64,000 bases of DNA from Vibrio neptunius (GCA_019339365.1 CP079859.1:1240001-1304000), one strand, 5' to 3'; positions 52,906 to 61,696 are shown, counted from the first letter of the stretch. The notes: generated by a model from the sequence alone, not told the origin. Translations and numbers: made by a program.

Positions 52906-54089
52906 TGGCAAACATTCCAAAGCCCGATTACAAAGAAATTCTGAAAGAGTCTGGCATTCCCACGGATTCAGAGAGCTGGCGCAAGGTGCTCAAAGAAGAG
53001 ATGGATAAAGCAGGTAGCGTGATTAATAACGACAGCCGCTTTTCTCCTTTCTGGCGAATGATAGAGCAAGCCGTGATCGTCTCAACCGTTTGGCTGATTG
53101 AAAACCTGTTAGTGAAATACGTCCTGCCCAATACGTTTCTAGCCACTGCGTTCGGTGAGTCTTTGAAACTCAAAGCTTGGGAAGTGGATATCGCGCCAAA
53201 AGCCAAAACCAAGGCGAAAGGTACCATTGTTTTTCAACGTGCTGCTTTGCAGGGGCCGGCACTCATTATCCCTAAAGACACATGGGTTCAAACGGTACCG
53301 ATTAACGGCACTATTTATCGAGTAAAAGTGCTGGAAGACACGACGATGCCAGAGAACGAAACCACTGTTTCAGCAACCGTCGAAGCTGAACACAAAGGTG
53401 CGGCTTATAACTTGGGCGGTGGTTACTACCATGTGATCCCCGTTGCTATTTCGGGTATTGCCGCTGCAACTAATGAAGATGAATGGTTGATAGAAGCGGG
53501 CGCAGACGATGAAGACGAAGACGAACTGCGTTTACGTGTGCGTAACCAGTGGAGTGCGGTTGCTAAATGGCACATTGATGCGGCTTACCGTTCCTTGCTG
53601 ATGAAGAAAGCAGGTATTCAAGACGATAACATCTATTTTGAGCATAACGCCCCACGTGGACCAGGTACCGCAAACGCACTGATCTTGTTAGATACGGGTA
53701 ATCCATCACAAGCGCTGATCGACGCTCTAAATCACGAAGTGACAACCACTGGTTTGCATGGACATGGCGATGATTTGTTGGTGAAAGCGATGCCAGAAAC
53801 CCAACACGCTATCAGTGTCAAAGTCTGGCCGAAAGCGAAGCTAACAGAGCAAGAGCGTGTGACGTTAAAAGCAAACATCGAAAATGTAGTGAGAGCGGCA
53901 TTTCGTGAAAACAGTGATTATAAAGTGACACCGACGAATCCCATTGGTCGTTTTAGCTTTTCACGCCTAGAAGGTGAGCTACATACCTTGCTTGAAGGCA
54001 TCGAGTCATTGCAATTCGAACAAGAAGACATTGTGAGCAGTTTGAAAATTCCGCGCCTGTCTACGCTAACGATAAAAATGCAGGAGTAG
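52905..54089 (+). CDS. Baseplate wedge protein GpJ-like
   Basis: 394 aa. Baseplate_J family: an N-terminal helical part, LKLKAWEVDIAPKAKTKAKG, then GTIVFQRAALQGPALIIPKD, VEAEHKGAAYNLGGGYYHVI, DEDELRLRVRNQWSAVAKWH and EVTTTGLHGHGDDLLVKAMP. It forms the wedges around the hub. Intact, coupled to GpW- and GpI-like genes. Confidence 0.94.
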   Translation: MANIPKPDYKEILKESGIPTDSESWRKVLKEEMDKAGSVINNDSRFSPFWRMIEQAVIVSTVWLIENLLVKYVLPNTFLATAFGESLKLKAWEVDIAPKAKTKAKGTIVFQRAALQGPALIIPKDTWVQTVPINGTIYRVKVLEDTTMPENETTVSATVEAEHKGAAYNLGGGYYHVIPVAISGIAAATNEDEWLIEAGADDEDEDELRLRVRNQWSAVAKWHIDAAYRSLLMKKAGIQDDNIYFEHNAPRGPGTANALILLDTGNPSQALIDALNHEVTTTGLHGHGDDLLVKAMPETQHAISVKVWPKAKLTEQERVTLKANIENVVRAAFRENSDYKVTPTNPIGRFSFSRLEGELHTLLEGIESLQFEQEDIVSSLKIPRLSTLTIKMQE

Positions 54090-54091
54090 CT

Positions 54092-54706
54092 ATGCAACTA
54101 CCACCAATTAAATTCAAGTACTGGATGGGTAGAGGTGAGCTGGCAAAGTTTGCCAATGCACTGCGTAACTACTGGTTAAGAGTGGACGAAGCATTGCGAA
54201 TGCCACTCAAAAAGCATGACCCACTCACTGCGCCAATTGGCATTGTTCGCCTGATGGCTTGGGAACGAGACATCGAGCCGTTAGAACGTGAAGATGAAAT
54301 GATTTTTCGTATCCGTGTCGCCAACGCGTATTCGTTTGCCCGTCATGGTGGTGAGACAGCCGGCTTTAAAAACATGTTTGCTAAGTTGGGCGTCGACTGG
54401 GTAGAAATCCACGAACGTCAAGACCAAGAGCAATGGGACGTTGTTACCATCGAAACTGCTGACAGCGAATTGGCCCAAAAGAACTGGCTCATGAATGCCA
54501 TGATTCGCCAATACGGTCGCACGTGTCGTCGTTATCAGTTCAATGTGACCTATCCGGTAACGCTGAAAATGATTGCTGCAGCGTTTGGTCAACGGTTCAA
54601 CCTTTACGCTGCAAAAGCCAATGATGAATCCACCGTGGCGGTGCGAGAAAAACGCATCGAACACAATCAACAGATTTTCACCGCGTCAATGGCGCGCCTG
54701 AACTGA
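54092..54706 (+). CDS. Tail protein GpI-like
   Basis: 204 aa. Phage tail protein I family of HP1-type phages: IGIVRLMAWERDIEPLERED, MIFRIRVANAYSFARHGGET, AGFKNMFAKLGVDWVEIHER, a baseplate wedge component that carries the fibres. It lies 3 bases after GpJ and before the fibre gene. Confidence 0.88.
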   Translation: MQLPPIKFKYWMGRGELAKFANALRNYWLRVDEALRMPLKKHDPLTAPIGIVRLMAWERDIEPLEREDEMIFRIRVANAYSFARHGGETAGFKNMFAKLGVDWVEIHERQDQEQWDVVTIETADSELAQKNWLMNAMIRQYGRTCRRYQFNVTYPVTLKMIAAAFGQRFNLYAAKANDESTVAVREKRIEHNQQIFTASMARLN

Positions 54707-54730
54707 ACAAAGTAAAAGGGAGCGTTAACC

Positions 54731-56398
54731 ATGAGCCAAACGGCTATCCCATTAGAGTTTGAACAGTACCTGCAAAACAAGGTTTCGCTGAAGCAGCCTA
54801 CTGAACTCAACGAAATCATTTTTGCGATGATTCCTGATCTTGATTTGTCTCAACCGATTGACCGTACTGCGTCACTGCCACCATTGGAACAATGGGTGTT
54901 TCAACAAGACGTAGACCAAATTGGTAAATCTGGCAGCAATTCGGTCGTCTATTCCGTGGTGATCTCAGGTAGCACAGCACCATTCACTTTCAACGCGATG
55001 TACCTACGTGACAAGAACGTACCGAATAGCTGCGGTATGGTGGTTTACAAAGCTACCGAAATCAAAGAAACGGGAATGGCATTAACGAAGTCGTTATTAA
55101 TGCAGTTCGATGGCGCTGCGGCGGCTGCGAATGTGACAATTGATGCCGCGACATGGCAAATAGACTACCAAGCCCGATTGAAAGGAATGGATGAAGACCA
55201 CCGCTTATCTTGCCTAGATAATTATGGTCATACCGCTTTCGTTGATGGCTTTGAAGTAACACGCCACGAATTTGACCAAACCAAATACATGATTGCACCA
55301 GGTGTTGCCTATGTCGGTGGTCTACGCATTCAAAATGCACTGTCAACGGTGCAAACGGTCGATAGCAAGCCAACCACTTTATGGGTTGATGTTTACCGGG
55401 ATGGTACCGCACTTTCTAAGCATGAAAACCTGTTCCAAATCGTATCAACTACTGATGACTTAGTGGATTACACTGATAGCGAAAACCGACCTCACTATGT
55501 AGCGAAAGTGGCACGAATTGAGGCCGATGGCTCAATAGTGGATTTGCGTGTAAAGGGTGGTTTGGCTAAGCATGTGGCGGATAGTGATCCTCACCCACAG
55601 TATGTGAAAGAAAGCCGACAATCAGTAAGGAACCTGTTTTGGGAAAACCAGAACTTTAATGTTCCCGGTAAGGACGGAACCTTGACCGAAGTAGAACAAA
55701 CATTCACTGTTGGTCAGGAGTTTTCCAAAGGTTGGTTTGTAAAGTCCGGAACCCTTATTGCTTCGCTCAGTGATGGAAGACTAATACGGAATGGTCATTC
55801 AACAGCGGTTATTGCTAGGAAATACAAAAAAAATAAATCTGGTTTGCCTAAGGCGTCTGACTTGATTGCCTCTATTGAAGGTAAAGACGGCTTGCGTAGG
55901 TACTCTACGGATGTTGGCGAGATAACTATCAGGGAAGATAGCACGCATGTATGGATGGATATTAATACTCAACCTACCTATTACGATATTGGCGCTCCGT
56001 GTTTGTCTCATCAAAAGGCCCCTCCATTACCTTTGAGTGATGCAGACAGTGCGAAGTCGAATATTGTACCGCTCATTACAACAGAGGAAGGGTGGGGTAA
56101 TGGTGTTTTATTGGACTGGAGTAATACGGGGTATAAAACCAGTGATTTAAAAGGTCTACTAATCGTTGCTAAAGTTCTTACGGGGACGGTCACTATGAAA
56201 GGCGAATATTCACAATTTCATCCATCTAGCCGAGCTACTGGAAATAGGTTGTTTGGGATTGTGATGAACGATCCAGAGCCATTGTCAAACTATACAGTAA
56301 TGGGTGGGCTCGAAGAGGTTACGGATACCACCGCTAAAACGTTTCTGTTTAATGTCGGTTATACGGGCGCGGTTTTTGGAGTGTATGGAGTGCTATAG
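54731..56398 (+). CDS. Tail fibre protein
   Basis: 555 aa. The N-terminal ~170 residues match the phage tail-collar fibre domain (GKSGSNSVVYSVVISGSTAP; FNAMYLRDKNVPNSCGMVVY). A HVADSDPHPQYVK collar motif lies near residue 290, and the C-terminal ~260 residues are variable and presumably bind the host receptor. Base use becomes more AT-rich and less like the neighbours after ~55,640, as is common for exchanged fibre tips. It is followed immediately by a probable fibre assembly gene. Confidence 0.88.
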   Translation: MSQTAIPLEFEQYLQNKVSLKQPTELNEIIFAMIPDLDLSQPIDRTASLPPLEQWVFQQDVDQIGKSGSNSVVYSVVISGSTAPFTFNAMYLRDKNVPNSCGMVVYKATEIKETGMALTKSLLMQFDGAAAAANVTIDAATWQIDYQARLKGMDEDHRLSCLDNYGHTAFVDGFEVTRHEFDQTKYMIAPGVAYVGGLRIQNALSTVQTVDSKPTTLWVDVYRDGTALSKHENLFQIVSTTDDLVDYTDSENRPHYVAKVARIEADGSIVDLRVKGGLAKHVADSDPHPQYVKESRQSVRNLFWENQNFNVPGKDGTLTEVEQTFTVGQEFSKGWFVKSGTLIASLSDGRLIRNGHSTAVIARKYKKNKSGLPKASDLIASIEGKDGLRRYSTDVGEITIREDSTHVWMDINTQPTYYDIGAPCLSHQKAPPLPLSDADSAKSNIVPLITTEEGWGNGVLLDWSNTGYKTSDLKGLLIVAKVLTGTVTMKGEYSQFHPSSRATGNRLFGIVMNDPEPLSNYTVMGGLEEVTDTTAKTFLFNVGYTGAVFGVYGVL

Positions 56399-56782
56399 AT
56401 GAAATCATTTAACTTGTACAACCCCCAATCTAAAGAGTTCTTGTGTAAATCATTTACCAATCAAAAGCATCTAGAGAGTTGGCTAGTTGATAATCCACAA
56501 TGGATTGAAACTGAAACGAGCCGCCCCACCCATGCATTTGAATACGCTAATGGGAACTGGGTGATTGATTCTAGTGATAAATACATTGCTGAATACAATC
56601 AAGTAGATGACAAACGTCGCACTCTGTATGCCCAAATGTGTGACCCATTAAAAATGGAAGCGTTGGATCTAATGGACGAAGGAAAGGAGGCGGAGGCTCT
56701 GCAGTTGAAGCAGCAAGCCGCAGGCGCTAAACAGAAGATAAAAGATGAAAACCCGTGGCCGACTCCGCCAGAGGTGGCTTAA
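56399..56782 (+). CDS. Probable tail fibre assembly or partner protein
   Basis: 127 aa starting directly after the fibre stop. N-terminal strand-rich part (FNLYNPQSKEFLCKSF; FEYANGNWVIDSSDKYIAEY) and a helical, Gln/Lys-rich C-terminus (ALDLMDEGKEAEALQLKQQA) ending PWPTPPEV. The form is like fibre assembly chaperones, but no strict family mark is seen, so the role rests mainly on position. Confidence 0.7.
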   Translation: MKSFNLYNPQSKEFLCKSFTNQKHLESWLVDNPQWIETETSRPTHAFEYANGNWVIDSSDKYIAEYNQVDDKRRTLYAQMCDPLKMEALDLMDEGKEAEALQLKQQAAGAKQKIKDENPWPTPPEVA

Positions 56783-57321
56783 ATGCTTTCACTCTCTGCA
56801 GTCCGAATTCCCTTAAAGGCTTAAAGGTCACTGCAAGACAACAGCTTGCCGGACAGGATATGTCCGGCAACTCTGCATCCACTGACCAAGCCGAAACAGG
56901 CGACAAAGGAAAGGTTCTCGCAGTAACAGGTACTTTGCCATATAACAAAGCTCCAACATTAAACCAACTCTACACATTGGCTGGAGCAAAGCTTGACGGT
57001 GCAAGAGTGATCTACCGCATCGATAACCGCACCGCTAATGCGCTAAAGGTTAGCCAGGTTAAATTCCAAGGTACGATGACAGCACAAGAGGACGCACAAC
57101 TGCGTCAATGGTTAATTAGTTTTGAACTTGTTGAACATATGAGTGTGGCAGAGCGAGCCGAAAGCAGGGAAGAGCCAAAACCAGCAGCACAGCAAAAAGC
57201 CGCAGGGGTAGAAACGCCAACCACACCACCAACAGCGTCTACAGAAACACCACCGGATACTGAAGTGGAAATGACAGGTGTAATGGGGTATCTGCAATCA
57301 GTCGATGAGGCACTGGCATGA
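56783..57321 (+). pseudogene. Baseplate complex protein of HP1/K139-type, split by a frame change
   Basis: ATG 56783 gives LSLSAVRIPLKA and stops after 13 codons. The next frame continues GLKVTARQQLAGQDMSGNSA to 57321. One more A in the A3 tract 56815-56817 restores IPL-KGLKVTARQQLAGQDMS, the start expected in this phage family. The body has AVTGTLPYNKAPTLNQLYTL, then QDAQLRQW-like strands and a Pro/Thr-rich tail. A frame-only start at 56755 inside the preceding gene is unconvincing. The stop overlaps the following hub-like gene. Confidence 0.8.
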
Positions 57322-58004
57322 ATACACCAGAGTTTACCATTCAATGTTATGTTGGCAGTGAGCCAAGAAAAGTCAGCCAACATAGGCTGACATTTTCTGA
57401 TAATGCACCAGGCAGAGCAAAGCTAACGATACAAGGTGAAGCTGACCCAATGCAGCAAGTCGCTATCGAATTGGGTTGGGGTAATAACATTAGGCGTGTA
57501 CTGACAGGATTTATCGAAAGGGTTTCACCAGATAAATCAGGTTACGTGGTGATCTTCTGTAGAGAACTGGCCGCAGCACTTTATCATCCTTTGAATGTGA
57601 TCATGCGACATCCAACGCTTGTTCAATTGCTTAGTAATATCACTCAACAAACAGGGCTGCAGTTTGTGGTCCCTGACAGAGCTTATGCTAATAGTGCTAT
57701 CCCTTGTTTCTATTCGACAGGTAATGGCTATCGGGTACTTGATGAGATAGCACAGGCCTTTAGTATTTCTGATTACATCTGGCAGCAGCAAGGTAATGGA
57801 CAAATATATGTAGGTAGTTGGGCAGATAGTTATTGGGCAGACAAGCCAGCGACTATTCCCGTCAATATGCTCAATCCACACCAAGCACAAAAAACGGCAA
57901 CTGTTCCTTGCACGCCACACTTTAAACCAGGTGTGATCGTGAATGGTCGCAAGCTAGCCACCGTTGAACATATAGGAACGGAGACGGTCATAACATGGAC
58001 GTAA
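57318..58004 (+). CDS. Tail hub protein, GpD-like short form
   Basis: 228 aa. Resembles the GpD/gp27-type hub fold: VSQHRLTFSDNAPGRAKLTI, then GFIERVSPDKSGYVVIFCRE, HPTLVQLLSNITQQTGLQFV, and DYIWQQQGNGQIYVGSWADS. It is shorter than P2 GpD (~390 aa); in HP1-like phages the hub and spike parts lie on two neighbouring genes, as here. It overlaps the next gene by 10 bases. Confidence 0.8.
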   Translation: MNTPEFTIQCYVGSEPRKVSQHRLTFSDNAPGRAKLTIQGEADPMQQVAIELGWGNNIRRVLTGFIERVSPDKSGYVVIFCRELAAALYHPLNVIMRHPTLVQLLSNITQQTGLQFVVPDRAYANSAIPCFYSTGNGYRVLDEIAQAFSISDYIWQQQGNGQIYVGSWADSYWADKPATIPVNMLNPHQAQKTATVPCTPHFKPGVIVNGRKLATVEHIGTETVITWT

Positions 58005-58732
58005 AAACAATTAAGCGTATTGTCTACCGACTATTCCCAGAACTAACAGGTAACTGGCATTTACCTCAATTTGCAAAGGTCGTAGCATTGCCCGAACTAC
58101 CGAAAGAGGGCGATTTATCAGAGCGTTTTTATCCTCACTATGCCGCAGATATTCAGTTACTTGATAGCAAGTTAGTTGAACGTAAAGATGTGCCGATCAT
58201 GCAAGCAGTACCTTTACCAGTGCCAGGTATTGGTGAACAAGCAGGGCGATTAGAACCGCCAGCGATTGGCGCAATAGTTGAAATTGGCTTCGCTAATGGT
58301 GAACCTGATAAACCATTCATTCGAACGGTATTGGGGCTGGGCTGGAAGCTGCCAGCAATCAAAGCTGGTGAAAGTCGATACCAGCAAAGGCCAGGTGTTT
58401 ACCACCACGTTGATCAGTCTGGTAACTTTCGCAGTATTACCGATAAATTGGCGCAATTGCACTGTAAGTTAAGAGAAGTTCGCGCAAGCACCGAACAAGA
58501 CTACCGTTCGCCTAAGACGTGGCTAGGTTCCGAAAGTGAGAACGTACTCAACTTGCTAGGTGAGTTGATGCAAGTAGTCACTGATTTATCCGATACATGT
58601 GCAGCACATACACACACTAGCCCAGAAAGTGGAGCCCCAACAACCGCGCCAATTCAATCGGCTACGTTTACTGGACATGGTAAAAGTAGTACTGGACTAA
58701 AAGATAGACTTACGCCTATCACCAAATCTTAA
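57995..58732 (+). CDS. Baseplate spike protein, GpV-like
   Basis: 245 aa. The central OB-like part has PPAIGAIVEIGFANGEPDKP. The C-terminus has a HTHTS motif followed by SPESGAPTTAPIQSATF, the H-x-H iron-binding tip of P2 GpV-like spikes. It punctures the host outer membrane on contraction. It is the last structural gene and is followed by a terminator. Confidence 0.82.
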   Translation: MDVKTIKRIVYRLFPELTGNWHLPQFAKVVALPELPKEGDLSERFYPHYAADIQLLDSKLVERKDVPIMQAVPLPVPGIGEQAGRLEPPAIGAIVEIGFANGEPDKPFIRTVLGLGWKLPAIKAGESRYQQRPGVYHHVDQSGNFRSITDKLAQLHCKLREVRASTEQDYRSPKTWLGSESENVLNLLGELMQVVTDLSDTCAAHTHTSPESGAPTTAPIQSATFTGHGKSSTGLKDRLTPITKS

Positions 58733-58753
58733 TCCTTAACACCCCACAGCAAT

Positions 58754-58781
58754 ACGCAGTCAATAGGCTGCGTTTCTTTTT
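58754..58781 (+). terminator. Terminator at the end of the late operon
   Basis: ACGCAG/CTGCGT stem, loop TCAATAGG, followed by TTCTTTTT. Confidence 0.75.
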
Positions 58782-59329
58782 GCCTAAACCTCAGTGAACC
58801 GACATGTGGATAACAGCCGATGGATTGCCACGACAGCGAACGACTAGATGACGTAAAAATCACTCCCCCTCCCCACCTGCGATGTTTTCGTGTGGTAGTT
58901 TATTGAAATTCCATTTTTGTGAAATTTAACGGAGCTAAATCAGGCTCTGAGAAGCGTTAAAGCCTTACGGATAGCGGAGTGGGGCAGAATTTCAAGGAGT
59001 CACAAAACGCCGCATATTGCGCGATACAAAATTTCTACAAATGAAATTAATTGATCTGTTTTGCAAAAATGAAGATCAGGAAACTAGTTGTCTTTTTTCT
59101 AAGTTATTGAATTTAAATAGGTGATGGTTTTTTCGTGTGTTTTTTAATGATCTGTGGTGTTAAAAATAGGATCGTGTTTGTTTGTGCTGAAGCCAGTAGT
59201 AGCAAGGGTTGAGGCGTGTTTTAACACTTGTTTTGTTTTTTCAAAATTGATCTGGCGTAGTGATGCGGAAATTACGTATTATCAGTGGAAAGCGGCACCC
59301 ACGAAAAATAGGATTTTATTGGTAAGGTT
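58782..59329. other. Non-coding right-end region, probable cos
   Basis: 548 bp without a gene, with a GC-rich pyrimidine stretch (CTCCCCCTCCCC at 58863) followed by AT-rich sequence. HP1-like phages have cos between the last late gene and attP, so cos is expected here. I cannot place the cut site. The promoter for the right-end zinc-ribbon gene lies at ~59250-59310. Confidence 0.5.
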
Positions 59330-59569
59330 ATGAAGAAAAGTAAACCTATCGCAGCAGAGATCGTTGAGTTTGAATGCGATGAATGCAACGGTGGTGTATT
59401 CCGAGTAGACCACACCACTGAACCAATGGATAACCAATGGCGACACACGTGTTCGAACTGTAATAGAGAGGTCTATTTAGTCTGCCCATTCCCTTATCTT
59501 ACATATAAAGGGGAAGAGTTCATTTTACGAAAATATGTGCCGGTTCAATCGCCTAAACCGAGCATATAA
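59330..59569 (+). CDS. Zinc-ribbon protein at the right prophage end
   Basis: 79 aa. Two CxxC pairs (CDECNGG; CSNCNREV) around a WRH segment form a zinc ribbon, followed by a strand part (LVCPFPYLTYKGEEFILRKY). GGTAAGG precedes the ATG. It lies between the probable cos and attR, outside the late operon, so it is a moron likely expressed in the lysogen. Function unknown. It is not a copy of the left-end zinc-ribbon gene. Confidence 0.78.
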   Translation: MKKSKPIAAEIVEFECDECNGGVFRVDHTTEPMDNQWRHTCSNCNREVYLVCPFPYLTYKGEEFILRKYVPVQSPKPSI

Positions 59570-59579
59570 TTCCCTATGC

Positions 59580-59599
59580 GTCGCCACTTTGTCGCCACT
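59580..59599 (+). promoter_or_regulatory. Candidate right integrase arm sites (two copies)
   Basis: GTCGCCACT at 59580-59588 and 59591-59599, 11 bp apart (one helical turn), ~60 bp inside attR; a third copy lies inside attL. Confidence 0.6.
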
Positions 59600-59656
59600 G
59601 TATTAATTTTTAAAATATAAATATCTGTTATTTAACGGTTATTTTAATTCGAATAT

Positions 59657-59673
59657 GAAAAGGGGCTTTTCTT
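59657..59673. other. attR core (17-bp direct repeat)
   Basis: GAAAAGGGGCTTTTCTT, identical to the attL core. To the right the sequence is the flaA-flaC intergenic region of the host. Confidence 0.82.
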
Positions 59674-59842
59674 TTGCCCGTCGAAGCGGCACTTTACATC
59701 AGCCTTCTCAATTTAACTCCCTACCTTTTAGCATCTACCCGGCTGCCTCGACAAAAACTTTAGCAATAGATTTCATATCTGAAGATGAGGTCAACATTTT
59801 TGCTTTTCTCCCTAGTTTTCGTAGGAATTTTAAAAATTGCTC

Positions 59843-59869
59843 TAAAGATAATCATTTTATCGTCGCTAA
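59843..59869 (+). promoter_or_regulatory. Sigma-28 (FliA) promoter of the second flagellin gene
   Basis: TAAA, 15 bases, GTCGCTAA, against TAAA-N15-GCCGATAA (6 of 8 in the -10 part), 90 bases upstream of the ATG and outside the prophage, so the gene keeps its own promoter. Confidence 0.7.
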
Positions 59870-59958
59870 TAAGGTTACTTTGAGAGAACTTGGTTTACCG
59901 AGACGTCGGAAACCTTTCGAAACTTCCGATCTACGGAAAATCAATAGGAGTAACCACT

Positions 59959-61092
59959 ATGGCGGTTAATGTAAACACAAATGTTGCGGCAATGACTGCG
60001 CAGCGCTACCTCAATAGCGCATCTAATGCACAGCAATCCTCAATGGAACGTTTATCCTCTGGTTTTAAAATCAATAGTGCTAAAGATGATGCAGCAGGCT
60101 TGCAGATCTCTAACCGTTTGAATGTACAAAGCCGAGGGTTAGATGTTGCTGTACGTAATGCGAATGATGGTATTTCAATAGCGCAAACTGCTGAAGGCGC
60201 GATGAATGAAACAACGAATATTCTGCAACGTATGCGCGATCTATCACTACAATCTGCAAACGGCTCAAACTCTAAGTCTGAACGTGTTGCGATTCAGGAA
60301 GAGATCACGGCACTGAACGATGAACTGAACCGTATTGCCGAAACTACCTCATTTGGTGGCAATAAATTACTGAACGGTACATTCTCAACCAAATCATTCC
60401 AGATTGGCGCAGACAATGGTGAAGCAGTCATGCTGACACTCAACAACTTGCGCAGCGACAACACCATGATGGGTGGTAACAGCTATGCTGCAGCAAATGC
60501 CAAAGACAAAGATTGGGAGGTGCAAGCGGGTTCCAATGATCTCACTCTCGCTCTCACAGATGTGTTTGGTGAACAGCAGAACATCACAATTACGGCGAAA
60601 GAAGGTGATGATATAGAGGAGCTGGCTACGTACATCAATGGTCAGACTGATATGGTCAAAGCCTCTGTCGGTGAGGATGGTAATTTGCAAATCTTTACTG
60701 ATAACAACCGTGTTGCCAGTGATGTGACATTCGGTGGTGCATTAGCCGGTGAATTGAGCATGGGACCAGCCCAAGCGGTAACGGTGGACACCATCGACGT
60801 TACTTCGGTTGCTGGATCTCAAGAAGCGGTTGCGATTGTCGATTCAGCGTTGAAATTTGTCGATAGCCACCGTGCGGAACTTGGCGCTTTCCAGAATCGA
60901 TTTAGCCATGCGATCAATAACTTAGATAACATTAACGAAAACGTAAATGCATCTAAGAGCCGCATCAAAGATACTGATTTTGCCAAAGAAACGACAGCAT
61001 TAACAAAAGCTCAGATCTTGTCTCAAGCCTCTAGCTCCGTTCTTGCTCAAGCAAAGCAGGCGCCCAACTCAGCGTTGGGGCTTCTAGGCTAA
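59959..61092 (+). CDS. flaC: Polar flagellin, FlaC type by position
   Basis: 377 aa from ATG 59959 (AGGAGTAACC upstream); a longer frame from 59890 adds non-flagellin residues. N-terminal [20 protein letters not shown] and [21 protein letters not shown]-terminal [20 protein letters not shown] and [16 protein letters not shown]. It is highly similar to the flagellin at 26347, especially in both ends and in [16 protein letters not shown], and differs in the centre. In V. cholerae flaC follows flaA; the name is by position. Sigma-28 control fits minor flagellins. Confidence 0.93.
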   Translation: MAVNVNTNVAAMTAQRYLNSASNAQQSSMERLSSGFKINSAKDDAAGLQISNRLNVQSRGLDVAVRNANDGISIAQTAEGAMNETTNILQRMRDLSLQSANGSNSKSERVAIQEEITALNDELNRIAETTSFGGNKLLNGTFSTKSFQIGADNGEAVMLTLNNLRSDNTMMGGNSYAAANAKDKDWEVQAGSNDLTLALTDVFGEQQNITITAKEGDDIEELATYINGQTDMVKASVGEDGNLQIFTDNNRVASDVTFGGALAGELSMGPAQAVTVDTIDVTSVAGSQEAVAIVDSALKFVDSHRAELGAFQNRFSHAINNLDNINENVNASKSRIKDTDFAKETTALTKAQILSQASSSVLAQAKQAPNSALGLLG

Positions 61093-61135
61093 GAAAGTAA
61101 TTTCTCAGCATATTAGACAGTCATGACTTTAACTA

Positions 61136-61161
61136 AAATCCAGCTTCGGCTGGATTTTTTA
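61136..61161 (+). terminator. Terminator of the second flagellin gene
   Basis: AAATCCAGC-TTCG-GCTGGATTT with six T: a 9-bp stem with a UUCG tetraloop. Confidence 0.92.
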
Positions 61162-61190
61162 TGTTGTGAGGAAAGCAAAAAGTGAGCGCC

Positions 61191-61221
61191 AAAAAAAGAA
61201 AACCCAGCATAAAGCTGGGTA
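61191..61221 (-). terminator. Terminator of the tRNA array
   Basis: Minus strand: ACCCAGC-TTTAT-GCTGGGT followed by TTTCTTTTTTT. It ends the array transcript ~100 bases after the last tRNA-Met. Confidence 0.88.
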
Positions 61222-61324
61222 TGATAATTCTGATTTTGATATGAGCCTGGTACACGAAGAGGGACTTTAACTTTTAAAACTTGTGTGTTCTGGGCTGTTA
61301 GCTAGGGCTAGCAATTGAAATAAA

Positions 61325-61401
61325 TGGTGGCTACGACGGGATTCGAACCTGTGACCCCATCATTATGAGTGATGTGCTCTAACCAGCTGAGCTACGTAGC
61401 C
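61325..61401 (-). tRNA. tRNA-Met (CAU, elongator), copy 1
   Basis: 77 nt; acceptor GGCTACG/CGTAGCC, anticodon loop CTCATAA, T-loop GGTTCGAATCC, encoded CCA. It is last in the transcript, before the terminator. Confidence 0.96.
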
Positions 61402-61414
61402 GATGGATTAAGTA

Positions 61415-61499
61415 TGGTGCGGAAGGAGAGACTTGAACTCTCACACCTTGCGGCGCCAGAACCTAAATCTGGTGCGTCTACCAATTCCGCCACTTCCGC
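61415..61499 (-). tRNA. tRNA-Leu (UAG), copy 1
   Basis: 85 nt class II tRNA; acceptor GCGGAAG/CTTCCGC, anticodon TAG in loop TTTAGGT, long variable arm, encoded CCA. Confidence 0.96.
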
Positions 61500-61518
61500 A
61501 ACTTAATCTGTAGTTATC

Positions 61519-61538
61519 AAGACAATTGGTAAAGTCTT
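61519..61538 (-). ncRNA. Conserved-loop spacer hairpin 1
   Basis: AAGAC-TTTACCAATT-GTCTT (minus strand). It belongs to a set of five spacer hairpins with the same loop. Confidence 0.6.
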
Positions 61539-61552
61539 AACAACGTTGAATA

Positions 61553-61620
61553 TGGCAGGCTACTTAGAGCCGAACCAGGGACAATAGACGAGGCATCAAA
61601 AGATGTTATCCACTGAACCT
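61553..61620 (-). pseudogene. Degenerate tRNA-Gln-like unit 1
   Basis: 68 nt. It keeps TTTTGATG of the Gln anticodon loop, CCCTGGTTCG of the T arm and GCCTGCCA of the 3' end, but lacks a D arm and a paired T stem. Type A (CATCTTTTGATG, TAAGTAG). Confidence 0.75.
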
Positions 61621-61628
61621 ATAAATAA

Positions 61629-61696
61629 TGGCAGGCTACCTAGAGCCGGACCAGGGACAATAGACGAGGCATCAAATGATGTTATCCACTGAACCT
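61629..61696 (-). pseudogene. Degenerate tRNA-Gln-like unit 2
   Basis: 68 nt. Type B unit (CATCATTTGATG, TAGGTAG), with CCGG in place of TCGG in the T-loop region. It directly follows the Gln tRNA at 61705. Confidence 0.75.

Larger units (their letters stand above)
27682..59673. mobile_element. P2/HP1/K139-like prophage between two flagellin genes (~32 kb)
   Basis: The ends are set by a 17-bp direct repeat, GAAAAGGGGCTTTTCTT, at 27682-27698 and 59657-59673. The gene order matches HP1/K139-type phages: integrase, CI, Cox, CII, replication protein, portal/terminase opposite to scaffold/capsid, a contractile-tail set with DUF2586 sheath and DUF2597 tube, lysis genes, baseplate, and probable cos next to attR. 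Morphology would be myovirus-like. Terminase, scaffold, tape measure, one baseplate gene and one cargo gene carry single-base frame changes, so it may be defective. From memory, unverified here, V. cholerae phage K139 also uses the flaA-flaC locus. Confidence 0.93.

Noticed and set aside
59655..59969. Open frame upstream of the second flagellin, and a flagellin start at 59890
   Set aside because: Both cover the attR flank and the sigma-28 promoter and leader; ATG 59959 has a ribosome site and the conserved flagellin start.
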